Source: Jaapia argillacea MUCL 33604 (Eukaryota > Basidiomycota > Agaricomycetes > Jaapiales > Jaapiaceae). Taken from it: a stretch of 64,000 nt of DNA. The stretch's first letter is position 1, and each line of letters starts with the position of its first letter. Made by a program: the position numbers and the translations under genes. Shown here in pieces: positions 49,924 through 60,335 of this stretch. The notes under the pieces were generated by a model. That model did not search any database. It had not been told where the DNA came from and was given only the letters and a program-made list of their open reading frames with translations. Location: the NCBI GenBank assembly GCA_000697665.1, contig KL197717.1:290761-354760 (forward strand), given 5' to 3'.

Positions 49924-50611
49924 ATGGATCTCTCAGATATTCGTTCCTCGCCAAATCCATGGCCCGCCTCTCCACTCTCACCTTCGCATCAGTCTTCCCC
50001 CCAGCCCTCGCAAAGCCCGTTTCCAGATCAGAAGGATGTGCCTCGTTCATCAGCCAGTCAACCGAGCCCTTCTTTATCTCAAAAGCGCAATCTGACCGAC
50101 ATCGTTTCTGATAAATTCCCCGAGTTCGATCACCGCTCCGTCGTGGTTAATCCTTTCGACGAAGAGGCAAAGCGAGATACGGAATTCCACCAAAGTAAGC
50201 GCATATAGCTACCCTATACTCCCTAGTAGTACCCTATGATGAGAACGGAGCCTTGAACTGATTTTTGCCCCTCGTAACTAGAACTTAACGAAATGCTTCT
50301 CGACCTCATGATGGAGTTCCACGCTTGGTCAACGGCTCGCCCAGCTCAAGAGGCAAATCAAGCTGCGGAAACACTCGAGAGAGAAATCAAGGCTATTATG
50401 GATTTAGAAAAGGAACAAGGCAGGTCTTCCCTGCAATCATCTTCTGTGGCATTTTTTGGTAGGCCGTTATTCCGGTCCCACGTTCCATTGTCCTACTTCA
50501 TTCTGGGTGTCGTGCTGACATGCCATTAAAGAGGAAGCAAGAAAAAAACTCAGCGAATTCATCAATCGGATCCGACTGGCACTCGCGGCTTTGACTGGCG
50601 TCGGTCTGTGA
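49924..50611 (+). CDS. Small helical protein of unknown function (175 aa)
   Basis: Three exons fit (49924-50194, 50282-50458, 50532-50611; 528 nt). The first ~55 residues are Ser/Pro/Gln-rich and likely disordered; then comes LTDIVSDKFPEFDHRSVVV and a long amphipathic, probably coiled-coil region (EMLLDLMMEFHAW, AAETLEREIKAIMDLEKEQG) ending LSEFINRIRLALAALTGVGL. No membrane segment or known motif. I chose ATG 49924 as the first ATG in the open frame. It follows coatomer alpha by 230 bp on the same strand, but there is no sign of joint function. Splice sites were fitted by frame. Confidence 0.6.
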
Positions 50612-51145
50612 GGGCAATTATCTTCGGCGTGGATTTCTTTATCATCGTTTCAAACTGGTCTTCGCTGGGCTGCTACCACCTCATTTGCTACCAAGGCTTC
50701 TCGGGCACCGTTTCGTTTTCACTTGTATCACTCTTCCTCGCAATGCTGTCTCGTTCTCGCTCTTCAAGCATGTATAAGCAATTGTATCGATATCGATATT
50801 TGACCCCTCATCAATTCTGTACACTGCCAGTGTGTTTCTAAGCCTTCGCCGCCAAGTGGAGATCGACGTAGCGAAAATAACCGCTTCCCCGACACACCAA
50901 GAATAGCGCCCCTGCGTTATGACGCAACGACCTGCATAAATTTTTTGTGAGGTCGTAAGTGGAATCAATACCATTTTTACATCTCGAACGCCGTTGAGCG
51001 GCACGCAGCTAATTGGGGCAATATATGGGTATTCCTCAGGTTATACATGGCAGATTCGGAGGGCCGAAGGTATCCTGGCACCCGTCTATAAAGTTCAATA
51101 GGATGGAGTTCGAAGACCGACCACGCTCCCTCAAGACCCACCATC
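50612..51145. other. Intergenic, nothing recognised
   Basis: About 530 bp upstream of the luciferase-domain gene, with no gene or repeat that I can see. Confidence 0.5.
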
Positions 51146-52136
51146 ATGTCGTTGTCTGTATACGCAAACTCTCTCGAGGCTACCTTGCGACAAGTCATCT
51201 CATGGAGTAGAGATTCGTACCGTACGAATAAGGCTGGTACGACTGCCGCGGCAGCAGCAGCAGTCCTCCTGCTTCTCACCCCTGCGGTCAGGAGAGACTA
51301 CAAGATGTACATGAGCTACGGACCTGGCGGTTTGCCGTACAATGTTGTTGGGTGGTTCGCTTCGGGCGTTTTATTGAAGAGTATGGCTATTGGAGCGGAT
51401 GTCATCGGCACGGATTTGTATGACAAGAATCCGGACAAGAGGTCTTTCCTTCCTGCTGGCTTCCCGCCGAGGCCGAGGGGAGAAAGGCCTGATATTGGCC
51501 CGCATCCTCTACCGCAGAGGCAGCTTAACCAACCCGCTCCGAAGAAGATTAAGGAGGTGAGCAGATTCTCTCAACGAGTGATCCACGGCCAAGATATTGA
51601 TCTTTGGTTACCGTTCAGATGCTTGTTCGCGAATTCGAGAAGATTGTGAGGGACAACCAAGATATCATCGACTATCGTGATTCGGTGCATGAAGGACGGA
51701 CGAAGAGTCTGTTTATCAAGAAGGATCAGCCGCAGAGCGCTGCTACGAAGATGATGTTAGGAGAGATATCGCACATCCACGGCACAGGTGAGGAGAGCTT
51801 CCGCAACCCTTAAGCAAAGACACGGCTGATTAGTTTATAGGTGATTACTCCGTGCACGTCGTTTTGGCTCCTCAGGACTGTGAGTTGCCTTTTATTGGTG
51901 GGATGTGAAATAGTGGCTAATCCATCCGCGTTCCAGGCAAGAAAGTCATTGCCAGCGGATGGGGCCAAAGGCATCCACTCGATGGTGTGAGAGCCTCCAA
52001 GCTGGTATTGGGGTGGTGGGTTCCGAAGGAGTATGTGCTGGTGTATGCCCCTCGGAACGAGGAGGAGGTCCAGATCGTGGTGCAGATTGTCAAGGCTGCT
52101 GTTGGGTATATGACTGGCAGATACGACGTCAAGTAA
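51146..52136 (+). CDS. Luciferase-domain protein with N-terminal membrane anchor (272 aa)
   Basis: Four exons fit (51146-51556, 51619-51787, 51841-51879, 51937-52136; 819 nt). Residues ~28-50 are hydrophobic (AAAAAAVLLLLTPAV), a likely membrane anchor; YMSYGPGGLPYNVVGWF follows, typical of the mushroom proteins of this type. The C-terminal part carries the small luciferase-type domain: GEISHIHGTGDYSVHVVLAP, KKVIASGWGQRHPLDG, VLVYAPRNEEEVQIVVQIV. The domain name comes from a bacterial/fungal luciferase-related family; light production is not implied, and the biochemical role is unknown. It is a common multi-copy family in Agaricomycetes. The start is the first ATG upstream of the hydrophobic segment. 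Confidence 0.8.
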
Positions 52137-53332
52137 TTGTTTAGGCTCGGACCGGCACCCGCATACTCTGCATGATTGTCCATGTCGAATTGGCGAGACG
52201 ATAGTCCACGTGGTATCCCCGTCCGCCAATAAGAAGTTCATCATGATATCCAAGATGTAAACCTTCACCTGCATGCAACGCTCGCCCCGCACTGGACTTC
52301 CTCAGTCCAAATTTGCGAGCGGCTTGAAAGTATTCAACACCTATTCTCTCTTGGCCCAAAGACCTCAGCGAGCTGCAGAGTGAGGGCTTGGGAGGCCAGG
52401 ATGATGTAACCACCTACGTCTCTCGCTCTATCCTCTTTATCGGTACCCATCTACATGCGAGCGGGTGGGAGCCGCGAACTTCGAGGTTACTTGCCATGCT
52501 TGTAAACCTCTGTTCCACCAACCACCCTCGAGCCAGCTAATGCTGCACCCTAGTCATGTCATGATTCTGCTCCAAGCGGCGAAGAGACTATATGTACGGA
52601 ACAGCTTGGGTGTGGTTATCATGCAACGACTCTGTAGAGTGTGAGGGGCTCAAGGCCCTGAACGCCTTGGGAATCTCTTCCTTGCGCTGTTGCCGGTTAA
52701 GCCGTCATGTTTTCCCTGGAGCATCAAAGTCTCTGCTGCGATCGAGTAAGGGGTTCCAGGAGGCTGGTATACGAAAAGAGTGGCAAGGTGACATGGGGGG
52801 GATGCACCATCTTTTGGTGTGTTGCAGCACACGTTCGCGTGTACATGGTGATCTGTCGAGGCGACTTTCGCCCGAAGTAACCAATTTTTTCCATCGTAAA
52901 TATTCCTTCGAGGGTATCATATGGCCTGCCAGACTTGGGGTGAAGTGGTAGATATGCACTTTCGACCCCGTGCAATCCCTCGCTCACGACCTGATTCTAG
53001 GAGGCCTCTGGGGCATGCTGCAGAAAACTTTACATCATATGGAGGTACGTAGTTGCATTCCACCAAGGGTGCTTTACCCTGGTACAACTGCTACACCTTT
53101 GGCCTTGTATGTACTTGAACAATATGAAGGATTCAAGCCAAGAATGGATCAGGAACAGCAAAGTTCTTGATTTACGTCGACCATATCGATCCGATGCATT
53201 CGTCAGAGCAGAGAAGAGGCAAGCATGGTACCCATAATGTGTGTTGGGAAGGTGTCATAGTAACATGCGTGCAGTATGCCGTACATGAATAAGGAAAACA
53301 AGGTAGAGCGACGAAGAGAAGCAGGGGACAAC
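52137..53332. other. 1.2 kb intergenic, nothing recognised
   Basis: This separates the luciferase-domain gene from the 3' end of the L28 gene. Open frames on both strands (52141-52413 minus, 52592-52951 plus) show no family features and no conserved splice pattern. Confidence 0.45.
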
Positions 53333-54007
53333 TCATGCAACGAGTTTGACGACACCACCAGCCTCCTTGATTTTTCGTCTGGGTGGTGGACGTGAGATCG
53401 TTAAGACAATGGAAGAGATACTGCGATCTGGAACTCACTCCGCGATTTGCGACACGAATCTTGCTTTTACGATGAAAGGTAGCTTCGGTAGCCTAGAATA
53501 AGAGAGGAAATTGATCAGTCACAGTAAGGCATAACTCTCTTTCACTTTCACAGACTCCCTCCGGAACCGGCATTTAATGGAAGTGGAAGACTCACTGTCC
53601 ATTGCCCAAAACCTTTCCGTACCCATGCCTCAAAGTGTCGATGACAGGCACAACCTCCGAGCTCTCCTCCAAACCAGCCTTCTCTGCCTCAGGGACCAAA
53701 CTCCAAAGTTTGTCGACGTTGATGATGGGACGCCAGGTGGAGTTGCGGGTTAAGTGGAAGTGGCGCATACCGACCTTACCAAAGTAACCAGGATGGTACT
53801 TGTCGAAGTTGGTTCTAAGTAGCACAAATGAGGCATCCATAAGCAAGACGAGGAGGAGGCAAAAGGTGAATGGTAGGCGTACCGGTGATGGTGCTGACCA
53901 CCGGCAAGACCACGACCTCCGGGATGTTTGCGGTGCTTTCCTACACGTCCATGACCGGCTGAGACGTGGCCGCGATGCTTGCGGGTGTTGGAGAATCGGG
54001 TAGGCAT
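53333..54007 (-). CDS. RPL28: 60S ribosomal protein L28 (uL15, metazoan L27a)
   Basis: Large-subunit ribosomal protein. Exon 1 encodes [20 protein letters not shown], then [20 protein letters not shown]; exon 2 encodes [35 protein letters not shown] and [17 protein letters not shown]; two further short exons encode [18 protein letters not shown] and [14 protein letters not shown]. Length about 150 aa, normal for the family. Introns sit within the [16 protein letters not shown] region and after NGQ, with the last donor GTGAGT near 53440. The start ATG at 54007 begins the conserved N-terminus. Divergent from RPB11. Confidence 0.95.
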
Positions 54008-54710
54008 TTTCTATGCAAGGAAAACCAGGTCTTCGTCAGTTTCCACAAGTCGACACCACACAGTCCATCCGTCCATCTCTCAATCCATCCATTGGCAGGG
54101 AGGAGTCAATTTCGCTTCAAACAACTTGGATATGATAGAGATAGTCGCATAGGATCGGGCGGATGGTTTGAGGACAGTACAGGGTGAATCAGTGCTCACC
54201 TTGAGGACGTCGAGTCGGTATCGGTGTGGTCGTCCTGGGCGGCACTTTGGATTTCCTGGCTGGTTCGGCGTTTCCCGAGAGAGCTGCCTTTTTAGGCAGT
54301 CTGGTGCCACGTGGCTTTGAGAGAACTGATGCCTGAAGAAATTTGTTCCATGTTCGCAACTTGTCTGTGACCATCGCACTTGGTGAGTCTGACCCTCCGC
54401 TTTGCTTCGATATGATGTTGCTATATGCATTATTTATTGTCGATGAAACTCAATGATTTCAACCTTTTACCTGATCTCATTTTTTGACCTTCGTCAGCGA
54501 ATTAGTCACTGACCTATCTTGCTGCCCCCTCCAGGTTTTGTTTGCGTTCATCTGCATAGGTGAGCATCCATACATGCGTGACGAGCTTTATGTTTCTACG
54601 TATCATTTTTCTTCCCCGTAATTTTGCAAATCGAACCCTGTCGATTACGCTCAACCTGCTGAGACCTTTGTACCCGACTCATTCTGTAATGATAGATTTG
54701 TTGTGGAGCC
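54008..54710. promoter_or_regulatory. Divergent promoter region of RPL28 and RPB11
   Basis: About 700 bp between two start codons on opposite strands. It holds CT-rich tracts and a non-coding stretch with possible 5' UTR introns of RPL28 (good AG/GT signs near 54197 and 54380 on minus). No extra gene is supported. Confidence 0.4.
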
Positions 54711-55300
54711 ATGAACGCCCCAAGTCGCTATGAGCTCTTTGTGTTGGACGAGGGAGAAAAGGCGTACGTGCGTGTTGCCACCCACCGACCCCCTCATGTC
54801 GCTCATCATGCCTTATCACAGGGTTGAGATCACTGATGACACGAAGATTCCCAACGCCGCAACAGTCAAAATACTGAAACAGGATCATACATTGGGCAAT
54901 ATGATTCGAGCGTAAGGTTTTTCGTTGACCTTCACTTATGAAACCCTAACTCTCCGTCCCCAACAGCCAACTCCTAGCAAACCCCACCGTCCTCTTCGCA
55001 GGGTACAAGGTCCCCCACCCACTGCACCCCTACTTCCTCATCAAGATTCAAACGGATGGTACGACGACACCGACAGACGTCCTCCAACAAGCTTGTACGA
55101 AACTCATTGGTACCCTCTCGACGCTCGAAGCTAAGTTCAAGAGAGAGTTTTCGTTCAAGGATGCAGAGAGTGGGGGTGGTGGGATGGGAGGTATGGCGAC
55201 TGGTGCTGGGATGGGCACCGGTGATGACCCATATGGCGGTGGAGGTGCTGGAGGCGGAGCCCAAGGTTGGGGCGGTGGGAGGGATTATCTGGACTTTTAG
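54711..55300 (+). CDS. RPB11: RNA polymerase II subunit RPB11 with Gly-rich tail (158 aa)
   Basis: Pol II assembly subunit that pairs with RPB3 (alpha-like dimer) in the nucleus. Three exons fit (54711-54763, 54822-54911, 54967-55300; 477 nt). Family motifs: MNAPSRYELFVLDEGEKAVE, TIPNAATV-like TKIPNAATVKILKQDHTLGN, RAQLLANPTVLFAGYKVPHP, PYFLIKIQT, followed by the C-terminal helix KLIGTLSTLEAKFKREF. After this the protein carries ~40 extra residues that are almost only Gly, Ala, Met and Asp (MGGMATGAGMGTG), then RDYLDF. Such a tail is absent in yeast and human RPB11. The start is the first ATG and matches the family. Confidence 0.93.
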
Positions 55301-56130
55301 GTTTGACGCCTACACGGTGTCCGTGTATTATTATAATATGGCTCTTTTGTATTTCTAATTAGTCAAATTTGTCCATGCACAGAGCGGTTCTGTGGAAATC
55401 ATCTACAAGACTGGCACTGGTGATTAGGGGGAGATGCGAACCCTGCGGCACGATGATGATGATGATGATGATGATGGAGTCTCAATTTCTATGCCGCAAC
55501 AAGCTAACTAAGGAGCTAAGACACCGCGGTGCCTAATCTAAAGTGCTCTAGCGCGAAGGAGTAACTGCAACAGACGAGGCAACATGTGGAAGGGAAGCCA
55601 CTCAGGGAACCTAGGGCAAATCAACCGAAAGGTCATAGGGGGTTTTCAAAATGATGTTCTAGAAGTTGTGGATAAAAACGCTGTCGGAGCAAAATCACAT
55701 GGGGGAACAAGAGAAAGATCTCAAGAACACCACGGCACGATGAGGGTATAGCATGTAGCATGTAACAGCCAGTTGTACACATTATTCGATAGAGGGGGAC
55801 CTCGCATCATTGTGAAGACCACAGCGTACGAGATCACACGAAGTGTCTAAGGTGTGGCTTATGAATCGAGCGGTATGAGGGGCTGGCGTGGAAACGCGAG
55901 CCTTCAGGACATAAGTGAAGCAAGTTCGATGGAACTAGAAAACATGAAAGTGCGGATGGGACGCCCAAACGACAGAAACGAGAAACCTCGAATCGTCGTC
56001 AACGGGGAGGTGGCCCTGGTCACTCCAGCATTAGCTTCAGTTCGAGGGTCAAATAGAGAGGAGCGACGCACTAGGGCTAAAGCACCGTAAGTCAGACGTG
56101 TTCGATAGCTGAGGGCAAGTGAGAGGGAAC
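55301..56130. other. Intergenic with GAT repeat and a dispersed ~130 bp repeat
   Basis: Contains a GAT microsatellite at 55452-55476 and sequence shared with 57490-57605. No gene is recognised. Confidence 0.5.
55452..55600. repeat. GAT microsatellite plus dispersed repeat, copy 1
   Basis: (GAT)n of about eight units, followed by a stretch with cgcaacaagctaactaagg and gcgaaggagtaactgcaaca, which recurs after a second (GAT)n at 57466. The two copies flank F-box gene 1 in the same orientation. Confidence 0.75.
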
Positions 56131-57357
56131 TTACCCATAAGGTAGAAATTTGACTCGTTCGCCCAGACGAGACGCCTTCCTCCTTAGCTCTTCGGGTTCG
56201 CTGGGGGCATCCGTCCGATCACGTGGCGCAAGCTGAATCTTGCGGAGACTATCGAATTTGGCAAGTGAAAGGATTTCGAAGATGGCATCCCAATCACGAT
56301 TTTCGTATTCTAACCTGCCGACGGTTATAAATCTGAAATAGAACTCCTCTAGGCGTGAAGCCGGTAGGGCGTGGAGGATCACCTCTAGCCATTTTCTTTG
56401 GTGAGGTGAATTGAATAGGTGGGGAACTGTATCTATAGATAGGACTCGTAGGGCCGAACAATGTTGCAAAACATTTTCGAGGGCTGTGGATCACGGCCGC
56501 GTTCAAGTCAGCATCCACAAATCCCTGGTCAACTTGAAGTAAAGGAGTTAGGCACCTTGTACAGTCGCGCATTTCACCACTAGATGATTAAAGCGAAGGG
56601 TCAAGGCTTTAAGTGACCTTGCCGCCGTGGAGATTACGTTGGCAAGGTCAGATATCATGACAAGATTGGTGACTGAAATATCCAGCATTTCCAGACGAGA
56701 CAAGGTATGGTGGGATAATAATGACTGGATACCGGGGGTGTCGATCCAAGAAGGGGAGTCCCATGTTAGGCTCGAGATATTGGGGAACGCGGTGACACCT
56801 AGAAGGGGAGAGATGTCGATCCGTCGAAAATGGTCAATCTGGCCGAAGGCGCAATCCAGCATTTCCAACTTGATGACATCTGGATGCGTGCAGATGAGGT
56901 TGGTAAACCAATCATCCAATCCCACTATCTGGCAGCGACGAGCGACGATGATTCGAAGATGCGGAAAGGCCTCTGAGAGGGCGCGAAAAGCAGTGTCTTC
57001 AAGAAATCTGGAACGGAGGAGTTCAAGTTCAAGTTTTCGAACGTTTGAAAGCCGAGGAACGATGGCTGGTATGCCAATATTCAGTGATATATATGCGTAC
57101 GGTCCTTGAGCCCCATGGTGTGTCGCTGGTGAGAGCTTCAATGATATGATGTATCGGGCGATGTGAGGGGACGTTTGAAGCAAATGGGACAATGGCTGTA
57201 CTAGAGTCGGCTCTAGCGTCACTGAGTGAAATATGTGTAGCTGCGAGGACGGAGTCCAGGCGCGGCAGGTGAGACTACATGAGCTGAGTGCTGTTGGATC
57301 GTCGTGGAGGTGATCGATTACTTGATCGATTACTTCTTGGGGGAGTAGAGGGTTCAT
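56131..57357 (-). CDS. F-box protein 1 (384 aa)
   Basis: Two exons fit (57357-56556, 56483-56131; 1155 nt). The N-terminal F-box reads LPQEVIDQVIDHLHDDP then SSCSLTCRAWTPSSQLHIF, the form common in Agaricomycetes; it should bind Skp1 in an SCF ubiquitin ligase (family knowledge). The remainder has irregular leucine-rich stretches (VPRLSNVRKLELELLR, LSRLEMLDISVTNL, AARSLKALTLRFN) expected to form the substrate side. It ends GERVKFLPYG. The intron starts after TVQ and its position matches that in the neighbouring F-box gene 2. The start is the first ATG before the F-box. Confidence 0.85.
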
Positions 57358-58293
57358 CTATGGAATGCCTAACAAGTTTCACAGCAGATTTAAAAGTTGA
57401 CGTTCCACTGACAAGGCTACCGAAGTACGCACCCTAATGATACCCTGAGTCGAACTTGGCTTGGGTGATGATGATGATGATGATGATGAACTCTAAATTA
57501 GTAGACCGCAACAAGCTAACTGATGAGCTAAGACGCGGTGCCGAATCGAGTATACTCTGGTGCGAAGGAGTAACTACAACAGAAACAGCAAAGGGTGGAA
57601 AGATGAGCCTCCGAATGGAAGCCAGATTGGAAGGGGAGGTGATGGGTAAGCGCACTGGTTACGAGTGTCAAACAGCAATGATGAAGAAAATAAAGCAATC
57701 TCGGGAAATGTCATGTGGAGGGTACCTCAAACCTTGGCTTGGGTGGTTTGTGCGTGGTGGTACTGTGACACCGTGACACAAATTACTCACGATTAGTTAT
57801 TATTCTCTCAATCCGAATTCTTAGATTCTGAGTCGTTTCACTCACGTACCGCTGCGGTTTTCTTCGTCATGAAAGGCTTCCACCGAGAAGAGCATCACAC
57901 CTTCAAGTTTGCTGCGCATTTCGTACCGATCTCGAAGAAATAGACGATCATTCTTTGGGGTACACGACCAACAAGATGTCTACTTCCTTCCACTCTATCT
58001 GTGACCTCCCAGGTATCCGATGAAGAAATTATGCTTAATGGTGTATTTCAGTGAGGATAGGTTCTTCAAAGCCGCGCCCGATCAGAACCAAAAGGCAACG
58101 GAAAGAACTTGGCTAACTAGGTCTGCGTAGACGTCCTGAGTGTCTGTCGAATGTGGACAACTCGTTCTTGAACGGTTGTCCCGTAGCCAACGGACATACA
58201 CGACAAGGTCAATAAACCATTCGGCGGCTGCGGCGGGCAAAACTAAAGCAATGCAGTCAACCACCGAATCAATGAAGGGAAAGAAGTAAAAAT
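57358..58293. other. Between the F-box genes
   Basis: About 0.9 kb with the second GAT repeat and its associated sequence; otherwise nothing recognised. Confidence 0.5.
57466..57605. repeat. GAT microsatellite plus dispersed repeat, copy 2
   Basis: (GAT)n from 57466 to 57489, followed by ccgcaacaagctaactgatg and gcgaaggagtaactacaaca, closely matching 55452-55600. Confidence 0.75.
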
Positions 58294-59518
58294 TTACCCG
58301 TATTCCTGGAATTCAACTCGGACTCCTAGATAACCCGCCTTCGCCTTCAACTCGTCAAGCAGTCCGAGCATAGACCTAACCCGATGTACAAAAAGTTGAA
58401 TTTTCTGAACATTGTCGAATTTGGGATGTGAAAGGGTCTCGAGGATAGCGTCCAACTCCGAACCAAGATATTGGTCCCTTGCGACGGCGAAAAGGTGTAC
58501 ATTGATGGCCTCTAGACGAGGGGCTGGGAGAGCGAGGAGAAACATATCTATCCATCTTCGCCGTGGAGAATCATCGATGGCGAGAAAAACTGGCCCGATA
58601 GACACGGTACGAATGTGTGAACAACGTGACAGAGCATTCACAATAGTTGACATGTCTGACAATGGACGAGCCAATGTTAGCCAAGTTCAGAGGCCCATCA
58701 AAAAAGGGGAACTGATCACCTTGTGCGGGTATTTCTCGTTCCTCCTCCTCCAATCTAAAATGGAAGATAAATGTTTCGAGTGATCCAGATGCGGCAGATA
58801 TCACGTCTGCAATGACAGATGTATTGACCGGAAGGCTGACTAAAATGTCAAGTACTTTGAGATGAGACAGGATACGGTGCATGGACAATGGCTGTAGAAT
58901 GGAAGCCACCAAACCAGTGCATCCCAGCATCAGGCTCGTGATACGAGGTAATGGAGTAACGACTCCAGATAGAGGGATGTTGGTTCCGCGGAAAGATCTG
59001 ACAGGGCCAGGGTATAAATGCAAACAAGTTTCCAGTTCTATTTTTTCCATTTTTGGATGGGTTCGGATGAAGTCGGTGAACCAATCAGATAGCCCTATCA
59101 TCTCGCAACATAAACAGTGGCCGATGATAGTTCGAAGACGCGGGAAGGCTTTTAAAACGACCCACATATTTGCGTCATCCAAAGATTTGAAACGAAATTG
59201 GAGGAGCTCGAGTTGTCGAACATTTAATAGGCGAGGGATGATTTTCGGTATGGCTTTATTGAACAGCCTATTGTGCTCGTCGGTGGGTCGCGATGAGATC
59301 CGAAGGGTGGTGATGTATAGAGCAAGGTGGGGTGAACGCTCCAGTAGGCCTGATAGTGGCTGAGCTAGGGTTGTTTCTAGGGCTACGGTGCCAAAGATGT
59401 GTAGCTGGGAGGATGGAGTCCAGGAACGGCAGGTGAGGCTGCAAGAGATGAGTGCGCTCCTATCGTTGTGGAGGTGATCGATGACTTGATCAAATATCTC
59501 TCGTGGTAGTTGATTCAT
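58294..59518 (-). CDS. F-box protein 2 (386 aa), tandem paralogue
   Basis: Two exons fit (59518-58720, 58655-58294; 1161 nt). The F-box reads LPREIFDQVIDHLHNDR then SCSLTCRSWTPSSQLHIFG. The body has LNVRQLELLQFRF, DWFTDFIRTHP, LSHLKVLDILVSLP and ends GYLGVRVEFQEYG, mirroring F-box 1 throughout. The intron (GTGATC donor) follows IPAQ at the place equivalent to the F-box 1 intron. Conserved order and intron position show a tandem duplication, but protein divergence is considerable, so it is not recent. Target proteins are unknown. Confidence 0.85.
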
Positions 59519-60335
59519 CTGTTAGGTGAGTCCCAAGATGCCCTAGATGAATGACTTGCGAGGTTCCAGGGATGGGATTACTGACCAAGAGTTCAAGACG
59601 GGCGCTACTCAAAGTTGTCCGAGACCAAGGCTTATGTATGAACTTGAACAGGCTGACGAAAGTGAGCTTCGGTAGCCTCTAATCATGTACGATTGCAATT
59701 TCACCCACCTGCTAACTTGTCTTTGGGTTAGACCAGCCAGAGATGATGGCGGTGCGCTTCAACTTCAAGTTGTTATGGCTCAGAGGCGAGTGACCGTGAG
59801 TGTGACATGTGACACGATCCGAGGGTCGAGTCGATTATAGCGCTTTTCATGAATATGCGGAAAGACAAAAATCTACTGAAGGCCTGCCGCCAGCAAGCCG
59901 TCCTACGGTTATCTCATCTGCGGGGCCAAGTGGTGCAGAATGGTCTCTCGTGGACGTTCAATGCACCTGCTGCTTGACGACAACGTCCTCAGACCCAAAA
60001 AAATCCATCAAAACTTGGCGTGAATGGACTCTGAGCCCCACAAGCCGCACTGCCGGCTTCCACTTGGTTGCCTAGTGATGTCAATTCGTCGAAAGAGCCC
60101 GAGGAGGCTTAAAGTTGCTTTCCGCATATTCTTGAAACTCGCTGTAAGTATGATGTGCAAGATCCATTGGTAAGGAAAGAGTTTCACCCGAAGAAGAAAT
60201 GAGATGGGCCGACCAGACGATGCGAAGAAGCGGGCGCCCCTCTCAGGAGGGACAAAACAGTTGAACGAGGCTTGTATATTACATTTGGCTACAGCTGACA
60301 TCGATACAGTTAGCATTCTAAGAGACAGGGAACCA
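59519..60335. other. Between F-box 2 and member D
   Basis: Contains the first ~100 bp direct repeat (59716-59817) and, from 60133, the 3' flank shared with member B. No gene is recognised. Confidence 0.5.
59716..59817. repeat. Direct repeat flanking member D, left
   Basis: Similar to 63471-63567 in the same orientation: both start with cttgtctttgggt, continue with ccagagatgatgg and gtgcgct, and end with gagtgaccgtga and tgtgacatgtgaca. The two copies border the segment carrying member D. Confidence 0.75.

Noticed and set aside
51146-52136. Evidence for bioluminescence
   Set aside because: The domain name does not imply light production, and none of the fungal luciferin pathway genes (luz, hisps, h3h) are recognisable in the window.
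52141-52413. 90-codon minus-strand frame downstream of the luciferase-domain gene
   Set aside because: No family features, and it lies in the 3' flank of a clear gene.
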